From NCBI GenBank assembly GCA_003158115.1, contig PMGM01000057.1:1-53980 (forward strand): a stretch of 53,980 nucleotides of DNA. The letters are read 5' to 3'. Origin of the DNA: Methanobacterium sp. (GTDB lineage Archaea > Methanobacteriota > Methanobacteria > Methanobacteriales > Methanobacteriaceae). The translations under genes and the position numbers were made by a program. Below, one piece after another: positions 39,385-48,940 of this stretch (position 1 is its first letter; each line of letters starts with the position of its first letter). The notes beneath the pieces were generated by a model. It worked only from the letters and a program-made list of their open reading frames with translations, did not search any database and had not been told where the DNA came from.

Positions 39385-39549
39385 ATGAAGAATAGTACAA
39401 CATTTAGGATTGATGAAAATTTAAAGGAAGAATTCAAAAAGTTCTATGAAAAGAAGGATGTATCATGTAGCGATATGTTGAGACGTTTGATACTGATGTG
39501 GATAGGAAAGGAATCTGAGAAGGAAGTTATCATTAATGGGGTGAATTAG
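39385..39549 (+). CDS. Small ribbon-helix-helix (CopG/Arc-like) protein
   Basis: 54 residues: MKNSTTFRIDENLKEEFKKF with VSCSDMLRRLILMWI, the beta strand plus two helices of an RHH DNA-binding dimer. GAGGTGTAAT precedes the ATG at 39385; an in-frame upstream extension to 39331 has no ribosome site. Its stop abuts a second small frame (39550-39708), as in two-gene antitoxin-like units, but no toxin motif is recognised. Confidence 0.7.
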   Translation: MKNSTTFRIDENLKEEFKKFYEKKDVSCSDMLRRLILMWIGKESEKEVIINGVN

Positions 39550-39708
39550 ATGTATAGATGTTAGACGAAGTATGAAAGATTAAAAGCCAGGGAAACTAAA
39601 TCATTAGAAGAAAGGAAGGTAATAGCGTTAGAAGTTATTTCAGATTCTTTAGATGGTATAATATGGGGAATTAAATTTTATAATTTGTTGCTAATTATTG
39701 CAATATAA
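39550..39708 (+). pseudogene. Small downstream frame with in-frame TAG at codon 5
   Basis: ATG directly after the RHH stop, with GGGGTGA five bases ahead. It reads MYRC, then TAG, then TKYERLKARETKSLEERKVI and on to a hydrophobic end (FYNLLLIIAI) with TAA at 39706-39708. The frame beyond TAG is clearly protein-like, so this is a nonsense-mutated small gene, an assembly error, or a read-through case. No family recognised. Confidence 0.45.
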
Positions 39709-39710
39709 TA

Positions 39711-39782
39711 TTAATACTAAATTATTTTTTTATATGTCAAAATAGGGTCTAAACTTAACACATTTCAAGATATATTTTGTGT
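39711..39782 (+). repeat. TATA-plus-inverted-repeat element, copy 1
   Basis: TTAATACTAA, then TTTTTATATGTCAAAATA, GGTCTA and ACACA...TGTGT (39758-39762, 39778-39782). About 48 of 54 positions match copy 2 at 43883 by hand alignment; copy 3 is at 48265. Looks like a promoter followed by a hairpin. Confidence 0.55.
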
Positions 39783-39918
39783 AGACTAAACATTCTACAT
39801 ATTACTTTACTTATAAACGAATTCATTTACTCATAGGTGCGTTTATTCATTCATACAATTATAAATTACTATATTATTTACTCACAGGTGACGTTAATTT
39901 AAGAAGTAGATTAGTAAG

Positions 39919-42900
39919 TTAGCTTTGAGGGATTGTGAAGTAGAATGTTGTTCCTTTTCCTAGTTCTGATTCTGCCCATATTTCCCCATTGTGCTGGTGC
40001 ACAATTTTTTGGGCTATTGCAAGTCCTATACCTGTTCCTTCATACTCTTCATTAGTATGTAGTCGTTGGAATATGGTGAATATTTTTTCTAAATGTTTTT
40101 CTGAGATTCCTATGCCATTATCTTTAACACTGAATACCCATTGTTTATCCTCTTTTTTAGCTGAAATATGAATTTTAGGAGATTCATCCCTCCGATATTT
40201 GATGGCGTTGCTTATGAGGTTCTGGAAAAGTTGAACCATTAATTGTTCATCTACTTTGAGTGTAGGTAAATGATCATTTGTTATTTGAGCATCATTCTCG
40301 TCGATAGATGTTTTTAAGTTTAAATAAGTTTGTTCAAGGATGTTATTAATGTTAACATGGGTTACGTTTCGTTCTTTATTGGTAATTTTTGAGTAAATTA
40401 AAATATCTTGTATCATTGCATCTAATCTTTTAGCTCCATCGACAGCATATCCTATAAATTCATTAGCATCTGCATCTAGCTGGTCTTGATATCGTCTTTC
40501 TAATAGTTGTAAAAAACTTGTTATCATACGTAATGGTTCTCTAAGGTCATGTGAAGTTATATAAGCAAATTGTTCAAGTTCAGTGTTAGACCTTTGAACA
40601 TCTAAAAGACTTTCTTGTAATGCTTCTTTCGCCTTTGTATGGGCAATACGTAATCTTAAAGCTGTTAATCCGAAAGAAATATCATCTGCAAGTTCTTGTA
40701 ATAGTTTTATTTCTTCTTCTGAAAATGGGTTTGTTTCTTTTGAATAAATGGTCAAAGCTCCAATTACTTGGTCATTAAGAAAAATTGGAAGAACTATTGA
40801 CGATGCATAACCACGTTTTATTGCTTCTTCACGCCATGGTTTGAATTTAGGATCGATCTGCATATTCTCACAGATACTAGGTTTTCCGGTACGAATAGCA
40901 GTGCCGGTAGGACCTTGACCACGTTCTGTATCATCACATGTGATATTTAATGTTCTAAGATAATCTTCTTCAAAACCAGAATATGCTACGGGAACAACTT
41001 TCTTACTTTCTTCTTCAGTAAAACCTATCCATACCATTGAATGACCACAGTCTTCAATTATAATTCTACAAACTTCATCTAAATAAAAATCTTCATCATC
41101 AGCATGCATCATCGCAAAACTACTATCTCTAAGTGCCATAAGGGTGTGATTAAGTTGATCATAGTTTTTCAAGACTTTCCTAAGATTCTCATTAGATATT
41201 TGGAGCTCCTCTGTAGTGCATCTTAATTCTTCGTTTGAGGTTTGAAGTTCTTCTGTAAGTTGTTGTTCATTCTCTAAAAGCTTCTGATTACATTCTTCAC
41301 TTTTTTTAAGTTCTGTAATATCTGTATTAGTACCAAACCATCTTAAAAGTTTACCTTGCTCATCTTTGATTGGAGTAACCCTCGTTAGGAACAAACGATA
41401 GTTCCCATCTTTACCTTTCAATGGGAATATATTATCATAGGGTTTTCCCGCTTTGATATTTGATTCCCATTCCTCTGTAATAGACTCTACATAATCTGGA
41501 TGATGAACTTTTTGCCAACCCCAACCTTGCATCTCCTCTAAAGTTGTACCTGTATAATCAAACCATTGCGTATTATACCAAAAGATCCAACCTGTGGCAT
41601 CTGCCATCCATGCTAAATTAGGAATATTATCAGCAAGATCATGGAAACGCTCTTCACTTTCCTCCAGCACCTTATTTATTTGTAATAATCTATCTCCTTG
41701 ATGCATAAGTTCTTCATTGGATATTTGAAGTTCTTGGGTTGTGGATTGTAATTCTTCATTTGAGGTTGTTAGTTCCTCTGTAAGTTTTTGTTCACTCTCT
41801 AAGAGCTTCTGAGTAAGTAATTCCGCATGTTTTCGGTCAGTGATATCTGTGTTTACACCAAGTACACGAAGGACATTGCCTCGGTTATCATAAATACCTC
41901 CGCCTTTGGCTGATAACCAATGGATTTCTCCCGAATTGTGAAATATACGGAATTCTAAATCGAATGGCTGGTTTTTTGCAATTTTATTATCTCTTTCGGC
42001 TTCAATTTTTTCAATGTCGTCTGGGTGAGTTAACTGTCGCCAATCTTGATATGTTTTTATTGTTCCGGGGGTTAACCCATATAATTGCTCAAGTTCGGGG
42101 GTAAAATGAAGTTCATCTGTAATTGTGTTCCAATCCCATATGCCTACATTGCCTAGGGTTTGGGATAGACGTAATCGTTCTTCACTTTCCTTTAAATTTT
42201 CTTCAGTTTTTTTCAATTCAGTAATGTCGGTGGAAACAGAACCTATTCCATAAGGTTTACCGTTATTGTCATAGATAGGGAATTTGTTTGCAATAAAAGT
42301 ATGATGTCCATCAATCAAATCTGCTTCTTCTTCAAAAGTTATCGTCTTTCCTTCTTCAAGCACTTTCTGATCATTAATCCTATAATAATCCGCTAATTCC
42401 TTAGTTATGATGTCATAATCTGTTTTACCCTTTAATTCTTCATTTTTAACTCCAAGTAATTCTTCTAATTTGTTATTTACTGTTAAAAACCGACCTTCAA
42501 TGTCTTTGACAAAAATAGGAGATGGAAAACCATTAATTATATCCTGCAACATTTTTTGACTCTGATTAAGAGCTTCTTCAGCTTTTTTATGCATGGTAAT
42601 ATCCTTTGCAGTTCCGAACCATTCAATGATTTCACCATTTGTATCAAGTGTTGGAATAGCTCGAGAAAATGTCCAGCCCAAAGACCCATCTACTTGCAGG
42701 ACTCGATGTTCCAACTCAAAAATGCTTTTATTATGAATAGCTTTGTTAATGGCCTCTTGAACGTATTGCTGATCATTTGGGTGTATGTATTTATCCATCC
42801 ATGTTTCATCCCGGTTGAAAGTGTTGGGAATGAAATTCCGTCCTTGTAATTGGTACATCTCACTCCAATCTGGACTCATACGATATACTACGTCTGAACT

Positions 42901-43515
42901 GGACTCCAAAAAAGCGCGAAACAGGTCCTCACTCTCTTTTAACTCTTCTTCAGCTTTTTTACGTTCAATAATGTCAGCTACTTGATTTGCGAGTAAATCT
43001 AACAGTTGAAGTTCGCGATCGTCAGGTCTATGTGAGTTTTTAAAATGTGTTGAAAACATCCCTAACGGCCTTCCATCTCTACTTATGATAGGTGTAGATT
43101 GAACAGCATGCACTCCTACTTTGAGCTGTATGCCAAGAGCAGGTGTACCTATAAAGATAGGGCTCTTCTCAACATCTTCAACTATAACACGTTCACCCGT
43201 TTCTAATGCTGTTCCACATACACCTTCTCCTTTATGAACTTCATTCCAGAAGTCCAGCCACCATTTAGGGAATCCGTAATGGGCCATAATTTTGAGTTGA
43301 GATGATTTATCGTCCAAAAGTTGAATGTTTCCAAAATCAGCACCAGAAATAGCAATTGCAGTCTCAACAATTTTAGTAAGTACCTGGCTCCAGTTATTTT
43401 CCTGAATGAATAGTGTACTTATTTTAAGCAATCTATTCATTGCATCTAATTGACTGCTTAAAGTTGTAATATCTAGATTAGAAACAATATCAGATTTCAC
43501 TTGCTTGGAGCTCAT
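39919..43515 (-). CDS. Large soluble sensor histidine kinase (GAF-PASx4-GAF-HisKA-HATPase)
   Basis: 1198 residues without membrane helices. GAF at about 30-190; PAS domains near 195-315, 320-440, 445-570 and 625-745; second GAF about 800-960. Coiled-coil-like TSNEELQSTTQELQISNEEL repeats lie before PAS4 and before GAF2. HisKA box FAYITSHDLREPL near residue 990; ATPase N box QNLISNAIKYRR, G1 VKDNGIGIS, G2 GTGIGLAIAQ. Cytosolic sensing of a small ligand or redox signal is likely. No response regulator is adjacent. It sits between copies 1 and 2 of the TATA-inverted-repeat element. Confidence 0.9.
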   Translation of the reverse strand: MSSKQVKSDIVSNLDITTLSSQLDAMNRLLKISTLFIQENNWSQVLTKIVETAIAISGADFGNIQLLDDKSSQLKIMAHYGFPKWWLDFWNEVHKGEGVCGTALETGERVIVEDVEKSPIFIGTPALGIQLKVGVHAVQSTPIISRDGRPLGMFSTHFKNSHRPDDRELQLLDLLANQVADIIERKKAEEELKESEDLFRAFLESSSDVVYRMSPDWSEMYQLQGRNFIPNTFNRDETWMDKYIHPNDQQYVQEAINKAIHNKSIFELEHRVLQVDGSLGWTFSRAIPTLDTNGEIIEWFGTAKDITMHKKAEEALNQSQKMLQDIINGFPSPIFVKDIEGRFLTVNNKLEELLGVKNEELKGKTDYDIITKELADYYRINDQKVLEEGKTITFEEEADLIDGHHTFIANKFPIYDNNGKPYGIGSVSTDITELKKTEENLKESEERLRLSQTLGNVGIWDWNTITDELHFTPELEQLYGLTPGTIKTYQDWRQLTHPDDIEKIEAERDNKIAKNQPFDLEFRIFHNSGEIHWLSAKGGGIYDNRGNVLRVLGVNTDITDRKHAELLTQKLLESEQKLTEELTTSNEELQSTTQELQISNEELMHQGDRLLQINKVLEESEERFHDLADNIPNLAWMADATGWIFWYNTQWFDYTGTTLEEMQGWGWQKVHHPDYVESITEEWESNIKAGKPYDNIFPLKGKDGNYRLFLTRVTPIKDEQGKLLRWFGTNTDITELKKSEECNQKLLENEQQLTEELQTSNEELRCTTEELQISNENLRKVLKNYDQLNHTLMALRDSSFAMMHADDEDFYLDEVCRIIIEDCGHSMVWIGFTEEESKKVVPVAYSGFEEDYLRTLNITCDDTERGQGPTGTAIRTGKPSICENMQIDPKFKPWREEAIKRGYASSIVLPIFLNDQVIGALTIYSKETNPFSEEEIKLLQELADDISFGLTALRLRIAHTKAKEALQESLLDVQRSNTELEQFAYITSHDLREPLRMITSFLQLLERRYQDQLDADANEFIGYAVDGAKRLDAMIQDILIYSKITNKERNVTHVNINNILEQTYLNLKTSIDENDAQITNDHLPTLKVDEQLMVQLFQNLISNAIKYRRDESPKIHISAKKEDKQWVFSVKDNGIGISEKHLEKIFTIFQRLHTNEEYEGTGIGLAIAQKIVHQHNGEIWAESELGKGTTFYFTIPQS

Positions 43516-43658
43516 ATTTAGACACGCTATTTATAAAATAATTTCATAAATCTTAAATAATAATCTTCTTTTTATGTTGAATCATATTAAAGATATAATT
43601 TGTTATATTAATCTAATAGCAAAATTTTTATAATTCAATTTTTATTCTTATAAATAAA

Positions 43659-43685
43659 ATTACATTTTTAACAGGAAAATGTAAT
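43659..43685. repeat. Perfect 10-bp inverted repeat
   Basis: ATTACATTTT (43659-43668) and AAAATGTAAT (43676-43685) with a seven-base loop, about 145 bases upstream of the histidine kinase start. Could be an operator or a structured leader of the kinase transcript. Confidence 0.55.
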
Positions 43686-43882
43686 TAAAATACTCATGTA
43701 GAGAGATTTTCGAACTTTGAAATAAAATAAGCATGTAACTATTGTAATAAACGTTGTCAAGTGAACTTGTAAATTGGTTGATGACCTAATCTACTACTAC
43801 TAACTATATTATGGAAACTATTGACTTTGAAATAGTATTTTGCCTGCATACTAATATTTCTAAATTTTTTAATTCATTAGTT

Positions 43883-43953
43883 TTAATACTAAACTACGTT
43901 TTTATATGTCAAAATAAGGTCTAGACTTTACACATTCAATTATTTGTTTTGTG
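43883..43953 (+). repeat. TATA-plus-inverted-repeat element, copy 2
   Basis: Same order as copy 1: TTAATACTAA, TTTTTATATGTCAAAATA, GGTCTA, then ACACA with a weaker TGTG partner. Lies about 200 bases before the DUF2085 gene start. Confidence 0.55.
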
Positions 43954-44145
43954 AATAAAAGAATGTCTAAATACATATAGATGATAATATTATAGAATTA
44001 TACTAGCCTGGGATTATACTTAAAACTTTAATAAAATTATCAATTATAAAAAAACCGTTAATTGATGAATTATCTCTTCAAAAGTACATGAAAATGCTAT
44101 ATGATATTATTTTAAAGATCATTTAAAATTTAGGTGATGTATTAA

Positions 44146-44543
44146 ATGGACGAGATTTCCTCTAAGATGGAATCAAAAAAAATTCATTCTTTAACTACTT
44201 TATCTCAATTTATATGCCATCGAAAACCTGAAAGAACATTTAATATCCGAGGACATTATTTTCCAGTATGTGCTAGGTGTACAGGATTCTATATAGGTGC
44301 ATTTTCCTATTTTGTTTATGTTTACTTTTATTTTGTTGATTATACACTTCCTTTAATTATTATAGCATTTTTGATGATTATTCCAACATTTTTGATGGTA
44401 CAACTCAATTAATTGGTTTTCGTGAGAGTAATAATTTATTAAGGTTTTCTACAGGTTTAATTGGGGGAATTGGGCTTGCTATACTTGTTAAAGCCATTAA
44501 AATGTTGATTATAACAACTTGGAGTTTTAAGTGGGTTTTTTAA
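44146..44543 (+). pseudogene. DUF2085 membrane protein, frameshifted
   Basis: The N-terminal 88 residues carry the DUF2085 signature FICHRKPERTFNIRG and FPVCARCTGFYIG and begin after AGGTGATG. The frame then ends at 44412, but another frame continues without gap as [19 protein letters not shown] and [18 protein letters not shown] to a stop at 44541-44543. The shift lies at the T5 run about 44390. Either a recent single-base indel in a homopolymer or a sequencing error. Confidence 0.75.
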
Positions 44544-44567
44544 TATAGTTACATTTTTGGGGGGATA

Positions 44568-45269
44568 ATGATGGTAGTTGCTAAGTGTGTAAAATGTGGG
44601 AAGGAATACGAATTAGAACATGGTGAAAAACCTTCCAATTTCCAATGTGAGTGTGGGGGAGAATTAAAATCTAAAGAAATAGTATCAGAATCTATAAAAA
44701 CTAAAAAAATTAAAGATAAATCAGATATTCAAGATGAGTGGAATAAACAAAGTAAAAACAAAAAATTAGGCATAGGAATCCTAGGAATATGTTGTGTAGG
44801 ACTTATTTTATTAATAGTATTCGGAGGTTTACTTTCTCCTGACAAAACAACTACCACAGCCAACAATAAAACTTTTTCTGGTCAAGGTCTTACTTTTGAT
44901 TATCCAAGCAGTTGGACATTTAATGATGCTGGGACGTTTACAACTCCTAATAGTGTTTCTCAAAATAGTGGTAGTATAGATAATCTTGGCTCTTTAACAT
45001 CTTATGCTTCTGAAGATCCAGCAATTCCTGCAACATTGGATGCTGCAGCGGCAAATATACGTCAAGATGTAACTAGTGCTGCTAACAAAAAAGATATTAC
45101 AATTGGGGGTGTGCCCGGTATTGAATATGAACCAACGGGTGGCTCGGGACGTGTAGACGTTGTTTTTGTTAAAGGTGGCACATTATATGATATTTGGTTA
45201 AATACCAACAATTATGATGAAGATCAAAATGGAATAAACATGATGATCAACACTATGAAAATACAATAA
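44568..45269 (+). CDS. Zinc ribbon, membrane anchor and PsbP-like extracellular domain protein
   Basis: 233 residues. Zinc ribbon 1-35 (AKCVKCGKEYELEHGEKP, CECGGELK), charged linker, one membrane helix about 67-88 (LGIGILGICCVGLILLIVFGG), Thr-rich spacer, then a PsbP/Mog1-like domain (TFSGQGLTFDYPSSWTF, GGVPGIEYEPTGGSG, NMMINTMKI). The C-terminal domain should be outside the cell and the ribbon inside. GGGGGGATA precedes the ATG. Proteins of this build are common and uncharacterised in Methanobacterium. Confidence 0.75.
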   Translation: MMVVAKCVKCGKEYELEHGEKPSNFQCECGGELKSKEIVSESIKTKKIKDKSDIQDEWNKQSKNKKLGIGILGICCVGLILLIVFGGLLSPDKTTTTANNKTFSGQGLTFDYPSSWTFNDAGTFTTPNSVSQNSGSIDNLGSLTSYASEDPAIPATLDAAAANIRQDVTSAANKKDITIGGVPGIEYEPTGGSGRVDVVFVKGGTLYDIWLNTNNYDEDQNGINMMINTMKIQ

Positions 45270-45403
45270 CAAATTAGATTTATAACAAAAAACAGTGCCA
45301 AGTCTATTATTAAATTGGACAATAAGGCGCTTAATGGATAAATTATCATTATTATTGAATGTCAAATTTTTATAGCATTAATAATTATTTTTGGGGGAGT
45401 TAA

Positions 45404-45505
45404 ATGGGTTATTTAATCTGTGATAAGTGTGGGGGTTGCTACGAATTAAAACCTGGAGAATCACCAGAAAATTTCACAAACGAATGTGAATGTGGGGGGA
45501 ATTAA
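45404..45505 (+). pseudogene. Truncated zinc ribbon protein, 33 residues
   Basis: [20 protein letters not shown] then ECECGGN and stop; GGGGGAG precedes the ATG. Losing one G from the G6 run at 45493-45499 would restore the ELK continuation seen in the gene at 44568. At DNA level it is nearly identical to the ribbon at 1530-1680 over some 45 bases. A truncated paralog. Confidence 0.55.
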
Positions 45506-45545
45506 AAAACATTATTCTGTCAATTAGGTATTGTTTTACGATTAA

Positions 45546-45921
45546 ATCTTTTGTGAATTATTCAATAAATTAGTAAATATTGTTGAAAATAACGGATATG
45601 ATGAACAAGTGCCGGTATTGGCTATGACTTATGCATTGAAAGTAATGATATTACTATTTGAAAAGCGCGGAGGATTAGGTGATGAAACGCGTAAAAGCTT
45701 TGTTGAAAATACTTTAGTTCCTTTTATTATGGATGAATAATAAAATTAAGTCAGATATGGCCATTAGCACAACGATTGGAGGATGCATATAAGAAAATTA
45801 TCAAGTTGTTAATCTAGAGAGTTGAAAGATTCGATAAGTTCACAAACAACATGTTCCTTCATGGCACGAATGGATAAAGAAAAATAAAAAAATTTACAAA
45901 ACAGCCTCAGACTTTATATAA
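45546..45921 (+). pseudogene. Gene remnant of unknown family
   Basis: Three protein-like pieces in shifting frames: FCELFNKLVNIVENNGYDEQ running to LVPFIMDE (stop 45738-45740), then SQIWPLAQRLEDAYKKIIKL, then VHKQHVPSWHEWIKKNKKIY ending at 45921. No start codon with a ribosome site. Decayed gene; I recognise no family. Confidence 0.45.
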
Positions 45922-46043
45922 AAAATTAACGAATAATTCAATGATTTTTTAAAAAGTATTTTTATATCTGAATTCAATTTTTTCAAAAAAAATTTAAGAG
46001 AAAATTAAGATCGCATATTCTTAATCTTCGTATTTTTTCCTGT

Positions 46044-47393
46044 TTAAAGTTTGTCTAGGTAAAATATTGCATTTATAACGTTAAGTAAAACTCCAGAGTG
46101 GATGTAATCGTAACCGTTATCTAGCAAGTATTGGGCTGGATTAGCTATACCTGTGAATGATGTTGGATCGTAGTTATCATCATGTGCTCTTGGTAAAAAT
46201 GCTAAACCTGTAATATCTGCAGATGGTGGCCAAAAGACTGAAAATACAGTTCTTGCACCTTTTATAGATTTATACCATGCTGAACCCATTTCTTTAATTA
46301 CTCCTGCGTCAGCACCACCGTATAAGTCTACTACTACAGCATTACTTGGTAAATTTCCAGATGTAAGTACTGAGTCGTGTGTGTTTGGACCTAACCCCAT
46401 GTTATATGCTGTTAAACCTAATGCTTTTAAACCAGCAATAATACTATTAATTCTAGCATTATCAGCTACTGTGTTGGTTATATTATCACTTGTAATATAA
46501 ATGGGTCTATTTGCATTTCCAACTATGTTTAAGCCTTCAGATTTCAAAATCTGCTCAAACTGGGCAATAAGAATATGTTTTGATCCATAACTCACATAAG
46601 TTGGTAGTCGACCGTTTAAAATAGCAAAGCTTTGAGCCCTTGTGAGACCATCCTTAACCTGAGCTAATGTTAAACCATCTACTGTAGATGGAGTTGCAGC
46701 TGCTGCTTTTACTGTTACTGTTTTTGCAACTGTTGCTACACTCTTTGCAGTCCCAGTTACTCCTATTTTCAGTCCTTGAGTTGCAATGATTTTTTTAAAT
46801 TCTGCTATAGGTATTTTCGTTTTACCGTAACTTACATACTTAGGAAGTCTCTTGTTAGTTGTATCGAACTTTTCTGCTCTAGTAATTCCATCTTTCATTT
46901 GAGCTAGTGTAATTGGAGATACTGTAAAGCTTGTTGAAAATACTGATGTACCATCTCCAGACAAATCTTCAATACTGTTGGTGTGTACTGACAATAGATA
47001 TTTAACACCCGAAACTAAAGCCTTAACAGGTTTTATAGTAAGTGTTTTACCACTTATAACATCTTTAGTGCTTATAACAGTACCTGCACTGTTTGTAAGT
47101 ACTATCCACATAGATCCAGCTTTTATTGTTTCGTTATAAGTAATTTTAATATTCTGACTTTTCGAAACAATAGCATTGCCAACCGGATTTATTGAAGTTA
47201 TCTTAGGTTCAGGTTTAGCTACAGTTTTAGTTGTGGCTTTTACTGTACTGTTTGTAATCGCAGTTGTTGTTACTGTATTGTTTGAAGTTGTTATTGTAGT
47301 ATTGTTTGTTGTTGCTGCTGCTGTAGTGTTCACATTTAAAACCAATGCTAATCCAAATAGCAATAGCACTGATAAAAATAATTTCCGTCTAAT
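46044..47393 (-). CDS. Pseudomurein-binding-repeat surface protein with Big_5-like domain (two repeats)
   Basis: About 449 residues: signal peptide (RRKLFLSVLLLFGLALVLN), Thr-rich linker, Ig-like Big_5 domain (about 65-165: ITSINPVGNAIVSKSQNIKI, YNETIKAGSMWIVLTN), two pseudomurein-binding repeats (ITLAQMKDGITRAEKF; LTLAQVKDGLTRAQSF with GRLPTYVSYG), and the same C-terminal domain as the paralog at 37.9-38.8 kb. As there, GGGAGG is followed seven bases later by ATT (47393), with no ATG nearby; the upstream TTG (47420) lies before the ribosome site. Confidence 0.85.
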   Translation of the reverse strand: MRRKLFLSVLLLFGLALVLNVNTTAAATTNNTTITTSNNTVTTTAITNSTVKATTKTVAKPEPKITSINPVGNAIVSKSQNIKITYNETIKAGSMWIVLTNSAGTVISTKDVISGKTLTIKPVKALVSGVKYLLSVHTNSIEDLSGDGTSVFSTSFTVSPITLAQMKDGITRAEKFDTTNKRLPKYVSYGKTKIPIAEFKKIIATQGLKIGVTGTAKSVATVAKTVTVKAAAATPSTVDGLTLAQVKDGLTRAQSFAILNGRLPTYVSYGSKHILIAQFEQILKSEGLNIVGNANRPIYITSDNITNTVADNARINSIIAGLKALGLTAYNMGLGPNTHDSVLTSGNLPSNAVVVDLYGGADAGVIKEMGSAWYKSIKGARTVFSVFWPPSADITGLAFLPRAHDDNYDPTSFTGIANPAQYLLDNGYDYIHSGVLLNVINAIFYLDKL

Positions 47394-48512
47394 TATACCG
47401 CCTCCCGTTTGACAAACCAAATAAATTAAATTATTTAATTACGTCAAACCTATTTAATGCATCAATCCAATAACACTTAAATAGGTTTTGGTTTAATTTC
47501 ATAAAAAACACTGTTAAAGAGCTGTTTTAAAGATTTAAAACACGCTATGAACTTATTGATATGACTAACTATAGATAAGACCATTCAGTTATTATCTTTA
47601 ACAAATACCCCCAATTAAAACACTATACCCCTAAATTAGATGTATCCATACACTTTATCAATTATTAAATTGCCCTACATTTATTAAAAAACCCATATTA
47701 AAGACCAGTATTAAAAAACAAAGTTGTACTGTAACTGTTTAAACTATCAAATAACTTTAACTAAGTTTTGAGCAAATAATATAGAATTTAAATAATTAAC
47801 ACAATAACTCAAAAAAAGTAGATTTATGATGTTTTAAACTTTTGTAACTGAATCAATAGAATAAATCAAAGTTTTATTTTAGTAAATTAAGTTATTAAGC
47901 GAAGTTAAATTCATTAAAAATAATATTAAATTCAAAAAACATCTACTATTCCTAAAATTTGTTAGATAGAATTTATTAATAATTAATTGAATAATTTTAA
48001 GATAAGATACAAGGATGAATCAGTATAGAAATGAGTGAATTATGTTTTATTCTTAAATTTCTTTTCACAAAATTCATAACCATACTTTATATTGCATCAT
48101 GATATCTATTTAATAAGATTAACCGATCGATAATGTTTTTTCTACGACATTACTCATTGATTTGATAAAGTCACTCACGAAAGTTCCTGTTTTAAGTTTA
48201 TATATTATATAATATCTAAACAGAATCTATCTTATTTAAAATAATTTACATAATTGAAAATTTCTTTAATATTATGTTTAGTTTATATGTCAAAAGAAGT
48301 CTGATTAACACATTTGAAAATATGTGTTGAGAATCAATTAATTTCAAATTTATCTAAATATAATATTATGAGTATAAATAAATATATTAAACCAACATTT
48401 TTTTTATTAGTCTTTTATAAACTCATTACTCTAAAAATATATTGGATCAGTGCAAGAATATAGTTAGAGTTTATTATTTAGATTTTGTTTAAAAATTTGG
48501 AGGATGATTAAT
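47394..48512. other. Long AT-rich intergenic region
   Basis: More than 1 kb with no gene on either strand that I can support. The first 200 bases resemble the region upstream of the other pseudomurein-binding gene. The third TATA-inverted-repeat element lies at 48265-48327. Confidence 0.45.
48265..48327 (+). repeat. TATA-plus-inverted-repeat element, copy 3
   Basis: Diverged copy: TTTAATATTA, GTTTATATGTCAAAAGAAG, then ACACAT...ATGTGT as a perfect six-base inverted repeat. About 190 bases before the next gene. Confidence 0.45.
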
Positions 48513-48842
48513 TTGTCAAATGAAAATTCTAATCAAAAATTACCAAAACACTATGTTAGTATTGGCAGAAGATATGAGAAATATGGAGATGTTTTAGGTG
48601 ATCTTGGACGTGTTGTAAAGGAACTAGGTCCGATTGATGATAAAACCTCCCAATTAATACAACTTGCTGCATCAGCCGCCATAAGATCTGAAGGTGCTGT
48701 TCACAGTCATGCAAGAAGGGCAATTGATTTTGGAGCATCTTCAGATGAGATTTACCAATCAATTTTACTTCTTACAAGTACAATAGGTTTTCCTAACGTT
48801 GCAGCAGTAATTTCTTGGATCGACGATCTACTTGAAGATTAA
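48513..48842 (+). CDS. Carboxymuconolactone decarboxylase/AhpD-fold protein without Cys pair
   Basis: 109 residues, all-helical CMD fold: LGPIDDKTSQLIQLAASAAI, EGAVHSHARRAIDFGASSDE, IYQSILLLTSTIGFPNVAAV. The CxxC of peroxidase-active AhpD is absent (SEGAVHSH occupies that place), so a peroxidase role is unlikely. I chose TTG 48513 because GGAGG is nine bases ahead; an ATG at 48504 directly touches the GGAGG. It precedes fdhD by about 100 bases on the same strand. Confidence 0.8.
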   Translation: MSNENSNQKLPKHYVSIGRRYEKYGDVLGDLGRVVKELGPIDDKTSQLIQLAASAAIRSEGAVHSHARRAIDFGASSDEIYQSILLLTSTIGFPNVAAVISWIDDLLED

Positions 48843-48940
48843 AGCTTAATGAAGTAGATATAATCGTATTATCTATTTTTTAACCATTAAAAGGTTTTAA
48901 GATAATAATAACAATTTATTTGATTAAGGAGTCATTAATA

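Larger units (their letters stand above)
43516..44145. other. Intergenic region with strong hairpin and repeat copy 2
   Basis: No coding signal. Contains a ten-base perfect hairpin (43659-43685) and the second TATA-inverted-repeat element (43883-43953). Confidence 0.45.

Noticed and set aside
39385..39708. Toxin-antitoxin pair
   Set aside because: The RHH protein could be an antitoxin, but the second frame has a stop at codon 5 and no recognisable toxin motif.
39828..39896. Two TTTACTCAxAGGTG-type direct repeats 50 bases apart
   Set aside because: Only two copies in AT-rich DNA; too little for a CRISPR or tandem-repeat call.
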